From: Pseudomonas cichorii
GTDB lineage: Bacteria > Pseudomonadota > Gammaproteobacteria > Pseudomonadales > Pseudomonadaceae
DNA length: 64,000 bases
NCBI RefSeq assembly: GCF_018343775.1
Contig: NZ_CP074349.1
Span: 310,001 to 374,000 of the forward strand
Reading direction: 5' to 3'
The notes under the pieces are model-generated. The model did no database searches. It was not told where the DNA came from and saw nothing but the letters and a program-made list of their open reading frames with translations. Of the stretch, positions 16,798-24,273 are shown piece after piece (positions within the stretch are counted from its first letter, which is position 1; each line of letters opens with the position of its first letter). A program made the translations under genes and the position numbers.

Positions 16798-16957
16798 GGG
16801 TTTAGCAGCCTGTTTCAGAACACATACAGCGCAAGCTCCGTTTATGGCGGCTTTGCGTGGGGCATCTTCGGGTGCGCCGGGTCTTGTGTTCTCTACCGGT
16901 CTGCTAACCCGCGTCAAAGCTGCCACCTTTCATTCGTTTAGCAGCGAATGCTGGTGG
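16798..16957 (+). ncRNA. candidate structured leader RNA of DUF6124 gene
   Basis: Nested pairing is visible by eye. The outer stem is GGGTTTAGCAG (16798-16808) with CTGCTAACCC (16901-16910), one bulge. The second stem is AGAACACA (16817-16824) with TGTGTTCT (16885-16892). Within it are two hairpins: CGCAAGC/GCTTTGCG (16830-16857) and GCATC-TTCG-GGTGC (16862-16875), the latter closed by a stable UUCG tetraloop. A further stem CCACC...CATTCG/CGAATG...GGTGG (16923-16957) ends 21 bases before the DUF6124 start. This looks like a multi-branched RNA or a DNA-level fold. No known Rfam family was recognised with certainty. Confidence 0.55.
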
Positions 16958-16978
16958 CCCCAATTCAGAGAGAACATC

Positions 16979-17191
16979 ATGATCAATTCAACACCAGCTC
17001 TACCCCTTCAATCTCTTGAAGAATCGCTGTTGCATGTGAGCGAGCTATTGCGCTGCGCTGCCGCTACGGCCTATGAAACTGGAGACACCCTCAACGGCCC
17101 AAAACGTGATCTGGCGTTTTCGGTGGTGCATTTGATTGGCATGGCCAAGACGGAACTGGAGCGGTCTTTGGCGCGGGTAGAGGTGCGTTGA
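16979..17191 (+). CDS. DUF6124 (DUF3077-like) small protein
   Basis: A 70-residue cytoplasmic protein (MINSTPALPLQSLEESLLHV..., then LLRCAAATAYETGD and a helical end). It resembles the small DUF3077/DUF6124 proteins that occur in many copies in Pseudomonas. No activity is known. The frame is open upstream to 16844, but that part covers the folded leader; the ATG at 16979 fits the family. The 70 bases after its stop resemble the region just before the RHS-core gene at 27364, so it probably once preceded such a gene. It is the only plus-strand gene inside the minus-strand immunity array. Confidence 0.72.
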   Translation: MINSTPALPLQSLEESLLHVSELLRCAAATAYETGDTLNGPKRDLAFSVVHLIGMAKTELERSLARVEVR

Positions 17192-17231
17192 TGTACGAGT
17201 GACCAATACCAGTGTGAAGGTGCGAGTGAGG

Positions 17232-17462
17232 TCAGACTTGCTCGCACATATTGTTCAGAATGTTCCCGAATTCGGTTTTCTTCAGCAATTGGCCGTTGAG
17301 GTCTCTTGTGCGGGCTTTTGGTTTTTTAGAACACTGCTCATTTCTTGCCAGTTGCTTATGTGGTCGCCTCAGTCTGAACCTCTTGCAAAGTAAATAACCT
17401 TTCCTTTTGAAGAACTCCGAAATTTCATGTTTTTCTAAAGCCATTTCAAAGGTGGTTGTCAT
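17232..17462 (-). pseudogene. truncated immunity paralogue (copy C) fused to Rhs-core scrap
   Basis: The N-terminal 20 residues (TTTFEMALEKHEISEFFK) belong to the immunity family. The gene then shows a frame change relative to copy D (the DNA still matches copy D down to about 17305), and it is cut off by 38 bases (17266-17303) that match 20484-20521 of the Rhs gene and add DLNGQLLKKTEFG. Beyond that lies the tail of the DUF6124 module. Start ATG at 17462 overlaps a TGA (ATGA), as in the intact copies. It cannot make a working immunity protein. Confidence 0.75.
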
Positions 17463-17495
17463 GAAGGCTCTACAGCGTAAGAAATCTTCTATTGT

Positions 17496-17966
17496 TTACA
17501 GCTTTTCGACGTCTACTGTGCAACCATTATCCTTTATTTCGGAGAGGAATTGATCGAAGCTGATTACGGGGCTGCCGGCATTGTGTGCAGCATATTCTCT
17601 GCGAAGCAGTCTGAACAGTTCGCCTATTATTTTTTTGCTGCCAGAGTCGAGAGCAAGTATTAAGTCGAAATCATCAGTCGACATAAAACTAGTATCTGCT
17701 CGTATTGAATAGTAGCAGCTTATATTGAGTAATACGGAATCTGCATCTTTGTAGGTGATTTGCAATGATTGCAAGTATTCGCTGAATGCTTTTAGTAGTA
17801 TATTGGCTGGCTGTTCTTTCTGCTTTAGGAAACCACATAAACCTTGCCAATTATTTATATGCAGGTGGTCACCCCAGTCCGGATCCCTTGAAAAGTATTC
17901 TCCTTGGCCTTTGAAGAATTCAGGGAGTTCGTTTTTTTCTAGGGCAGTCTGAAACTTTGTTTTCAT
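17496..17966 (-). CDS. displaced Rhs immunity paralogue (copy B)
   Basis: A 156-residue acidic protein of the immunity family (KTKFQTALEKNELPEFFKG; RDPDWGDHLHINNWQGLCGF; ending CTVDVEKL). Its ATG at 17966 overlaps a TGA as ATGA. The codons ending in that TGA read SPSQFEDWEKPQ, the counterpart of the end of the intact Rhs toxin (LSQFDDWEQLQ). The scar runs only about 18 codons back before a stop. So this gene once followed a complete Rhs toxin tail that has been deleted. The open frame is undamaged, and it may still protect against a related toxin. Confidence 0.72.
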   Translation of the reverse strand: MKTKFQTALEKNELPEFFKGQGEYFSRDPDWGDHLHINNWQGLCGFLKQKEQPANILLKAFSEYLQSLQITYKDADSVLLNISCYYSIRADTSFMSTDDFDLILALDSGSKKIIGELFRLLRREYAAHNAGSPVISFDQFLSEIKDNGCTVDVEKL

Positions 17967-18092
17967 TGGGGCTTTTCCCAGTCTTCAAATTGGCTTGGTG
18001 ATTTATTTGAAGTTACAGGTTGTCAGGCGATACTCCAAGTGTCTTCTGTTGGGAGGCTCGCGTGTTACAGCATTATATAAATTCCGGATGAT

Positions 18093-18563
18093 CTACAGAT
18101 TCTCGATGTCTTTAGGACCACCATCCCTGATGAGTATTGCCATGCGTCGATTGTAAAGCTCTAGGTCCTGATTTTTGTCAGCTTTGGACAGCTCTTGGCG
18201 TAGAAAACGCATGATGTTTGATACCTTTTGTCTTTGTATGCTAGGTAAATCAAGAATCAGGTCGAGCCCATTTGCAGATAAAGCAGGAACTTTTTTGCGC
18301 ATGTAGTAATAACAAACTATATTTTCAAATAAATCTTCGGCTTCTTTTAAAGTGGTATCTACTGTGTCCAAATACTTTGTAAAAGCATTCTTTAGTACTG
18401 TATCTGGGGTCTTGTGTGTTTTGATGAAGCCGCAGAGTCCTTGCCAGTTCATGATGTGAAGCTGATTACCCCAGTCAGGGTCTGCTGTGAAGTATATGCC
18501 AATCCCTCTGAAGTAGTCTGGGAATTCATCTCTGTTTAAGGCTGTTTCAAAATTACTTCTCAT
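18093..18563 (-). CDS. cognate immunity protein of the Rhs toxin (copy A)
   Basis: A 156-residue, charged, soluble-looking protein with no signal peptide or membrane segment. Its ATG at 18563 overlaps the toxin stop as ATGA, the usual arrangement for a toxin and its immunity partner, so it is predicted to neutralise the C-terminal domain of the Rhs protein. Four more members lie downstream, which supports a selected, diversifying family. Copy E (15275-15745) is the nearest relative, with identical ends (IRDGGPKDIENL). The Pfam family, if any, was not recognised. The gene is AT-rich compared with the Rhs core. Confidence 0.8.
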   Translation of the reverse strand: MRSNFETALNRDEFPDYFRGIGIYFTADPDWGNQLHIMNWQGLCGFIKTHKTPDTVLKNAFTKYLDTVDTTLKEAEDLFENIVCYYYMRKKVPALSANGLDLILDLPSIQRQKVSNIMRFLRQELSKADKNQDLELYNRRMAILIRDGGPKDIENL

Positions 18564-21500
18564 TGAAGTTGCTCCCAATCATCAAACTGGCTCAAAAGCT
18601 TGTTCATATCCATGCCGTGGTCGATTTTCTCTGATCCAACCAGTGCAGCTTCTTTCGTTCCACTCTTGGTTTCTCCCCCTGGAACCCATTCTTTAGGATA
18701 AGCGCCTGCTTCATTGCCATTTGGGATTTCATATTTAAATCTAGGGTCGTTAGGTTTAATGTTTACAAGATAAATTCTGGAGTTAGAGAGGTCTTTTGTG
18801 CCAAGGTTTAGCTCTCTGTTAAGTACCTCCCAGTTACCGCCGCTCGCTTTATATTTGGCGACTACCTTATTCATTTCGGATGGTAGGCCTACAAACTTTC
18901 TAGGCGGGAAAGTAGGGTAGCTCGAGAGTTCGATCCATTCGTCGATAACAACAAACGAGCCTCCTTGCTGCCGGAAGGCTTCTTCGTGCATTGTTACGTA
19001 TTGCTCTGGCAGATATTCGCGCGTGTCAGTGGGTCTGTTTCCTCTCTCCAGATTGATCACTTCATCGTACTTAGCCTGAGACATGGGTATCCGGTCAGGT
19101 TTCGTTGCGTTCGCCGAATTGTTGGGAGGCGTGCTGCCGGATCCTGGACAGCTATCACTCAACCCCAACGGATCCACCCACCCCGTAGGGTTAGGCACAT
19201 ACCGATAGTTATTCAACCCACCCGCCAGCTTGATCGGGTCGGGCGTCAAGAACCGTCCAGTCCCCGGATTGTAGTAGCGATGGCGGTTGTAGTGTAACCC
19301 TGTCTCTGCATCGAAATACTGGCCCTGGAAGCGCAGTGGGTTGTCGATTTCTGCGACGTCCAGGGCGGCGAGGTTGCCGTAGGCGCGGTATTTGGCGGAC
19401 CACAGGATCTCGCCGCTGTAGTCGGTGAGTTCCTGCGGGGTGCCGAGGTGGTCGAGTTGGTAGTAGAACGGTGTCGCTTTGCGCGGGCCTTCGCCGTCGA
19501 GCATGGCCAGCGGGCGGAAGGTGCCGGGTTCGTAGATGTAGCTGCGGTAGCGGTTCTCGGCGCTTTCGGCGACCAGGCGTTCGCCTTGCCAGAGGAATTC
19601 GGTGGTGTGGCCGTCGACGGTCTTGGCAATGCGGCGGCCGAAGGCGTCGTATTTGTAAGTGGCGGTGCTGCCGCCCGGCAGGCTGACGCCGATCAGGCGA
19701 TGCTGGGCGTCGTAGCGGTATTCGGTAACGAGTTTCTGCCCGGCGCCGCGACGTTCGCGGATCTGGTTGCCGTAGGCGTCGTAGTCGTAATGACGGTCGC
19801 CCTGCATCAGCAGGCGGTTGCCCTTGACGTTGGCCAGGTTGGCGGTGGGCAGGTCGCCCTGGCCCAGCAGGTTACCGGCCGGGTCGTGGGCGAAGGTTTC
19901 CGGGGTGTTGCCGCGGACGTTGATCAGGCGGTCCAGCGGGTCGTAATGGAAACTGCGGTTGCCCTTGCGGCTGTCGTCGATACCCGCCAGGTTGCCGTTG
20001 GCATCGTAGGCGTAGCGACGCTGGAACAGGCTGCGGTCCTGCTGGCTGACACTGTGCGCCTGCAAGCGACCTTGTTCGTCGTACTGATACTGGCTGAGCA
20101 ACAGGCCTTGCTGGCGCTGGCGCTCACGACCGCCACTGAACTGGTGAGCGGTCAGGCGCGAGCCGTTGAGGTCGATGCTGCTCAGTTGACCGCCGCGCTG
20201 ATGGTGGTAATCCAGCGTGCTGCCGTCGGGCAGGCGGCAGTGTTTGAGCTGGCCGACGCTGTCGTACTCGTAGCGCAGGGTGCCCCAGCCCTGGTGCTCG
20301 GTGATGAGGCGGTCTTGCAGGTCGTATTCGTAAGCCAGCGGCCAGTTGCCGTCGTCGACGTTGACCAGACGGCCAAGGGCGTCGTAGCTGTAGTGAATCT
20401 CTTCGCCGTCGGGCAGGGTCTTGACCAGCAGGCGGCCTGCGGCATCGCGCTGGTACTCGGTCACTAACTCGCTTTCGTCATCGCCGAATTCGGTTTTCTT
20501 CAGCAACTGGCCGTTGAGGTCGTACTCGTACGCGGTGCGGCGACCGTCGAAACCGGTTTCCTGCTGGATCAGGCCATTCGAGTAGTAATCGAGGTGGTAA
20601 CGCTCGCCACGTTCGTTCTCGATTTCGGTGAGCAGCAGGCGCGAGTTGTCGTAGCGGTAGCGCAACTGGCTGCCATCCGGGTTGATGCGGCGGCTGACCA
20701 GATGCAGGTTGTCGGCGTATTCGTAACGGGTGATGCGACCCAGCTCATCGCGCTCGGCGGTGACGCGGCCATACGGGTTGTAAGTGAAGGCGCGGGTGGC
20801 ACCGCCTGGCAAGGTGACCTGGCTCAGGCGATTGACCGCATCCCACTGGTAATGGGTGATGGCACCGGTTTCGTCCTGACGGGTGATCTGCCGACCGAGT
20901 GCGTCGTAACGGTATTTGCGCTGGCCACCGTCAGGCAGACGCTCTTCCAGCAGTTGGCCCAGACCGTTCCAGCCCAGTTGATGACGGCTGCCATCGGGAT
21001 GACGGATTTCCAGCAGACGGCCCTGACGGTCGTAACTGTAATGGGTTTCGTTGCCGTGGGGGTCGATCTGCTGAGTGATATCGCCTTGTTCATTGCGGTC
21101 ATATTGCCAGCGAGCCTTGCCACGCTTGACCTCGACCAGTTGCCCGTCGAAGTAGTTGTAACGGCTCGGTTCGTCTTCCGGCGGGATCACGGCCACCAGT
21201 CGTCCGGCTTCGCTGTACTGATACTCGGTAATGGCCCCCAGCGGGTCTTTTACGGCAATCAGGCGGCCTTTATCGTCATAGGCTTTCTGGGTTTGTGCAC
21301 CATCGGGAGTGGTTTCGCTGATCAGGCGTGCATTTTCGTCATGCACGTAAACCTGTTCGCTGCCATCGGCGTTGTGGACTTTGACCGTCCCTTCGTCATC
21401 CCACTCATAACGCGCTTCGAGTTGCGAGTAGTTGGCCCAGTGGTGCACGCAGCGCGAGAGCTTGCCTTCACGTTCCCATTCCCAGAAGAAGCTGGCACCG

Positions 21501-23533
21501 CCGGCCAGTTGTCGCTCCAGAATGACGTGCTGGTCGTTGTAGCGGTAATACTCGGTTTCACCCACCGCATTGGTGGCAGACACCAGTTGGTGCTGGGCGT
21601 TATAGCCGTAGGTGACAAGGGTCTGGAGTGTCAGCCACGGGTCCTGGCGCTCGCCACGCTCGTTATATTCCGGGCGTTGTTGCTGATGATCCACGGCGAC
21701 GATATGGCGGTCGTCGTAGCGCAAGAGCAGGGCGCGGCCAGCACCGTTGTCGATGCGCTGAATCCGGTCTACCAGGTCGTAGCTGATGTGGACCTGGTTG
21801 TCGTACGCGTCGCTGATGGTGGTCAGGCGACCTGCACGGAAGTGATAGAAGCGTGCTTTTGGCCCGGCCTGGGTCAGGATCAGTTCGCCAGGGGCATCCC
21901 CCAGGTAAATGGCGGCCTGGGCAAGGCTGTTGGTGATGGCCGGACGTTGCTCGGTCGGCATCGGGAAGCGGGTCTGACGGTTTTCATGGTCAGTCCAGAG
22001 CACGCCTTCATCGTCTAGTTGCAGACGATGTGACAGGGAATGGCTCCAGCCATAGCCGAGACGGCTATCGATTTCGACCGCACTGCTGCGGTACAGGCGC
22101 GTCCACTCCAGCGGCAACAAACCACCGAGTTCGCCGTCGGTCAGGGTCAGCAGTTCTTCGCCGGTCACCATCGACACCGGTTCGCCGTTGGTGCAGGTCT
22201 TGTCTGCGCACTGGGCTGATTGCTCGGCCGGGGTTTTCGATTGCTTGGAGGCGTCGTCGGTCTTTTCCGCCTGTTCCATGCGCGTTGCGTTTTCTTTCTT
22301 GCCGCGTGCATGAATCTGCGCATCGGTTTCGACTTCACCGCCTGAAACGGGTGCTTTGCGCTTGGGGGCCGTCGCCGTCTCTGCAGGTTTCGGCGTGGCT
22401 ATTTCAACACTGGTCTTGCGCGCCGGGTTCATTGGCGAGTTGCCATTGAGCAGCAGGGGCTTGGCGGTTTCTGCGTGGCCGGTGGCGTTCTTCTTGCTGA
22501 TGTTCATCAGCATGGACGTGAAGTCTTCGATCAGCTTCATGACCTTGCCGCTGTTTTTGGCAGCATTGAGCCCTTTGGCAGTGACCCGCACGGCCAGGCC
22601 GATACCGCCAGTCAGGACGACACCGATCAGGATGTTCAGCAGCACTTCGGTGGTCAGTTCCGCGAGCACTTCCGTGCAGGTCTGCGGCGGCAGCATCTTG
22701 ACCCAGGCAACGATTGCCGCGACGTAGATCCACATCAGTGGTTCGTCGCTGGCGATCAGCAGGGCTGTCTGAATCGCTTCCTTGGAGGCGTCATAGATCT
22801 TCTTGATCTCTTCCTCGGTGAAGAAATTCTTGAGCTTTTCGTAGTTCTCGCGGGGATGAGCAACCAGATCGTACAGACCCTTGATATCGCCCCACAGCCC
22901 CATGATCGCCTTGAGGAAACCTTTCCAGGCAGATTCCAGTTCCTGCAAAGCTCTGCCGCCCATGGAGGCGTTGGTATGCGCTTGCCACAGCGGCAGGAAG
23001 TCGGTGCTCCATTCGGTTTGCAGCCAGCCGCTCAGGTCACCGATAACGCCCTGATAGGAGTTGAACAGGCTGTCGATCTGCGCACGTGTAGGGTTCGGGA
23101 AAAAGGTGATCTTGTATTGCTGATTGGGTTTGAGGTTGGGAACTTCCAGAATCCCGCTCGGGCCGATTTTCAGGTCGATTGCCTGGCCCACTTCGTTCTT
23201 GCCGTAGAGTGCTCCATCTTCCACGGGCACCAGACGCACCGGTGTGTTGCCAATCGGCACAAAGCGCGCGGACTCGAAGCTGTGTACGAGCTTCAGCTTG
23301 CCGTTGGCCGGGCAGTTGGCATACAGGGTATTTTCCTGTTTGCTGTCCTTGTCCGCAGTACCGACTTCGTCGCCCACCTTGAACTGCTGTTCGGCATCCA
23401 GCACGCCGCCATACCAGGCTTCGGCATGCTCGCGATAATCGGCCAGGCATTTCTTGAAGTCGTTGATGATGGCCTGAGCATCAGGCTGTTTTGCCGTGAG
23501 GGCTCCGGTGATTCCGCCCATCAAAATGCTCAT
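18560..23533 (-). CDS. Rhs polymorphic toxin, T6SS effector
   Basis: A 1657-residue effector probably carried by the VgrG encoded upstream. Order: N-terminal domain of about 440 residues with two hydrophobic stretches (about 265-330) and no obvious PAAR repeat; a low-complexity linker; DUF6531 near 450-530 (GEPVSMVTGEELLTLTDGELGG); about 15-20 YD/Rhs repeats; the Rhs core (LRFQGQYFDAETGLHYNRHRYY); and the junction motif ending DPLGL at residue 1458. The last 199 residues (about 18563-19159) are a variable toxin domain, AT-rich compared with the core. The toxin contains IPNGNEAGAY and KEWVPGGETKSGTKEA, a pattern recalled from other polymorphic-toxin tails, but its activity is not known. The ATG overlaps the DUF4123 stop, and the stop overlaps the immunity ATG. 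Confidence 0.93.
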   Translation of the reverse strand: MSILMGGITGALTAKQPDAQAIINDFKKCLADYREHAEAWYGGVLDAEQQFKVGDEVGTADKDSKQENTLYANCPANGKLKLVHSFESARFVPIGNTPVRLVPVEDGALYGKNEVGQAIDLKIGPSGILEVPNLKPNQQYKITFFPNPTRAQIDSLFNSYQGVIGDLSGWLQTEWSTDFLPLWQAHTNASMGGRALQELESAWKGFLKAIMGLWGDIKGLYDLVAHPRENYEKLKNFFTEEEIKKIYDASKEAIQTALLIASDEPLMWIYVAAIVAWVKMLPPQTCTEVLAELTTEVLLNILIGVVLTGGIGLAVRVTAKGLNAAKNSGKVMKLIEDFTSMLMNISKKNATGHAETAKPLLLNGNSPMNPARKTSVEIATPKPAETATAPKRKAPVSGGEVETDAQIHARGKKENATRMEQAEKTDDASKQSKTPAEQSAQCADKTCTNGEPVSMVTGEELLTLTDGELGGLLPLEWTRLYRSSAVEIDSRLGYGWSHSLSHRLQLDDEGVLWTDHENRQTRFPMPTEQRPAITNSLAQAAIYLGDAPGELILTQAGPKARFYHFRAGRLTTISDAYDNQVHISYDLVDRIQRIDNGAGRALLLRYDDRHIVAVDHQQQRPEYNERGERQDPWLTLQTLVTYGYNAQHQLVSATNAVGETEYYRYNDQHVILERQLAGGASFFWEWEREGKLSRCVHHWANYSQLEARYEWDDEGTVKVHNADGSEQVYVHDENARLISETTPDGAQTQKAYDDKGRLIAVKDPLGAITEYQYSEAGRLVAVIPPEDEPSRYNYFDGQLVEVKRGKARWQYDRNEQGDITQQIDPHGNETHYSYDRQGRLLEIRHPDGSRHQLGWNGLGQLLEERLPDGGQRKYRYDALGRQITRQDETGAITHYQWDAVNRLSQVTLPGGATRAFTYNPYGRVTAERDELGRITRYEYADNLHLVSRRINPDGSQLRYRYDNSRLLLTEIENERGERYHLDYYSNGLIQQETGFDGRRTAYEYDLNGQLLKKTEFGDDESELVTEYQRDAAGRLLVKTLPDGEEIHYSYDALGRLVNVDDGNWPLAYEYDLQDRLITEHQGWGTLRYEYDSVGQLKHCRLPDGSTLDYHHQRGGQLSSIDLNGSRLTAHQFSGGRERQRQQGLLLSQYQYDEQGRLQAHSVSQQDRSLFQRRYAYDANGNLAGIDDSRKGNRSFHYDPLDRLINVRGNTPETFAHDPAGNLLGQGDLPTANLANVKGNRLLMQGDRHYDYDAYGNQIRERRGAGQKLVTEYRYDAQHRLIGVSLPGGSTATYKYDAFGRRIAKTVDGHTTEFLWQGERLVAESAENRYRSYIYEPGTFRPLAMLDGEGPRKATPFYYQLDHLGTPQELTDYSGEILWSAKYRAYGNLAALDVAEIDNPLRFQGQYFDAETGLHYNRHRYYNPGTGRFLTPDPIKLAGGLNNYRYVPNPTGWVDPLGLSDSCPGSGSTPPNNSANATKPDRIPMSQAKYDEVINLERGNRPTDTREYLPEQYVTMHEEAFRQQGGSFVVIDEWIELSSYPTFPPRKFVGLPSEMNKVVAKYKASGGNWEVLNRELNLGTKDLSNSRIYLVNIKPNDPRFKYEIPNGNEAGAYPKEWVPGGETKSGTKEAALVGSEKIDHGMDMNKLLSQFDDWEQLQ

Positions 23534-24273
23534 GCCGCCACCTCATTTTCCAGATAGGCCTTCAACAGCCCGGTAAAGTTTTCTTCCGTGAGCGGTGTAC
23601 GCTTTACGAAACGCGCCACTTTTTTTTGCAGGTTGGATTCAGGGAACGAGAAGTACAGGTCGGCATGTTCATCCCGCAGCCACTGCATCATGTTGCCGAT
23701 CACCGTGGATGGATTTTCAGCCATCAAACTCTCCAGCAAGTCTTTGGGCACCTCCCACCACGGCCAATCCTTCGCTTTCGGCACTGTTCTTTGTCCGACT
23801 TCCAGAGTGCGGCCATTGATCAGATAGCGCTCGAACATCGGCATCAGTTCACCCGCCGATTCACCCAGCCCCTCAAGAATCGGATAGATATGCCGCCCGT
23901 CCCAGAACCGGAAAAACACTTCGGCCCCATCGGGCATTTTCACTTGCGTCAGGCTGCGCAGATGCTCGAACACGGTATTGGGTTCCGAGCGCGATACCGC
24001 GAGCCAGCCCCAGTCGAGTGCATCGGTTTCGGCGATCCATTGCAGAAAACCCGCAGTGGGTTTCAGCACGGCAAGATAGGGCATCACAGGCTGCCAGTCG
24101 GCGTAAGGCGTGCCGCCCCAGATCGGGATCAACTGCGGCGCATGGCTTTGCTGGTAGAAGTCCTTGAGAGGTTCGGCGTCGCTGGCCGCGCTGATGATCA
24201 GGTACAGGCGCTCGCCTTGTTGCAGCGGCTGCTCTGCCAACCATGCCGTTGGGCTCAAAAGATCAGATTGCAC
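23530..24273 (-). CDS. DUF4123 effector-loading adaptor
   Basis: A 247-residue protein of the DUF4123 family, which in other T6SS act as chaperone-adaptors loading an effector onto its VgrG tip. Typical features are the N-terminal LYLIISAASDAEPLKDFYQ, the central PILEGLGESAGELMPMFER and FFRFWDGRHIYPIL. The frame is open from 24306 (GTG), but the GTG at 24273 has AAGGA 7-8 bases before it and overlaps the vgrG end by only 11 bases, so it is preferred. Its stop overlaps the rhs start (ATGA), so vgrG, DUF4123, rhs and immunity are translationally linked. Confidence 0.88.
   Translation of the reverse strand: MQSDLLSPTAWLAEQPLQQGERLYLIISAASDAEPLKDFYQQSHAPQLIPIWGGTPYADWQPVMPYLAVLKPTAGFLQWIAETDALDWGWLAVSRSEPNTVFEHLRSLTQVKMPDGAEVFFRFWDGRHIYPILEGLGESAGELMPMFERYLINGRTLEVGQRTVPKAKDWPWWEVPKDLLESLMAENPSTVIGNMMQWLRDEHADLYFSFPESNLQKKVARFVKRTPLTEENFTGLLKAYLENEVAA

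Noticed and set aside
16798..16910. Integron attC site
   Set aside because: The outer arms are GGGTTTAGCAG/CTGCTAACCC, in the reverse of the RYYYAAC...GTTRRRY arrangement, and there is no integrase or cassette array.
20594..22018. 474-codon open frame on the plus strand inside the Rhs gene
   Set aside because: It is antisense to the repetitive GC-rich Rhs core, has no ribosome site and a biased valine/alanine composition typical of shadow frames; the minus-strand Rhs frame explains the DNA.
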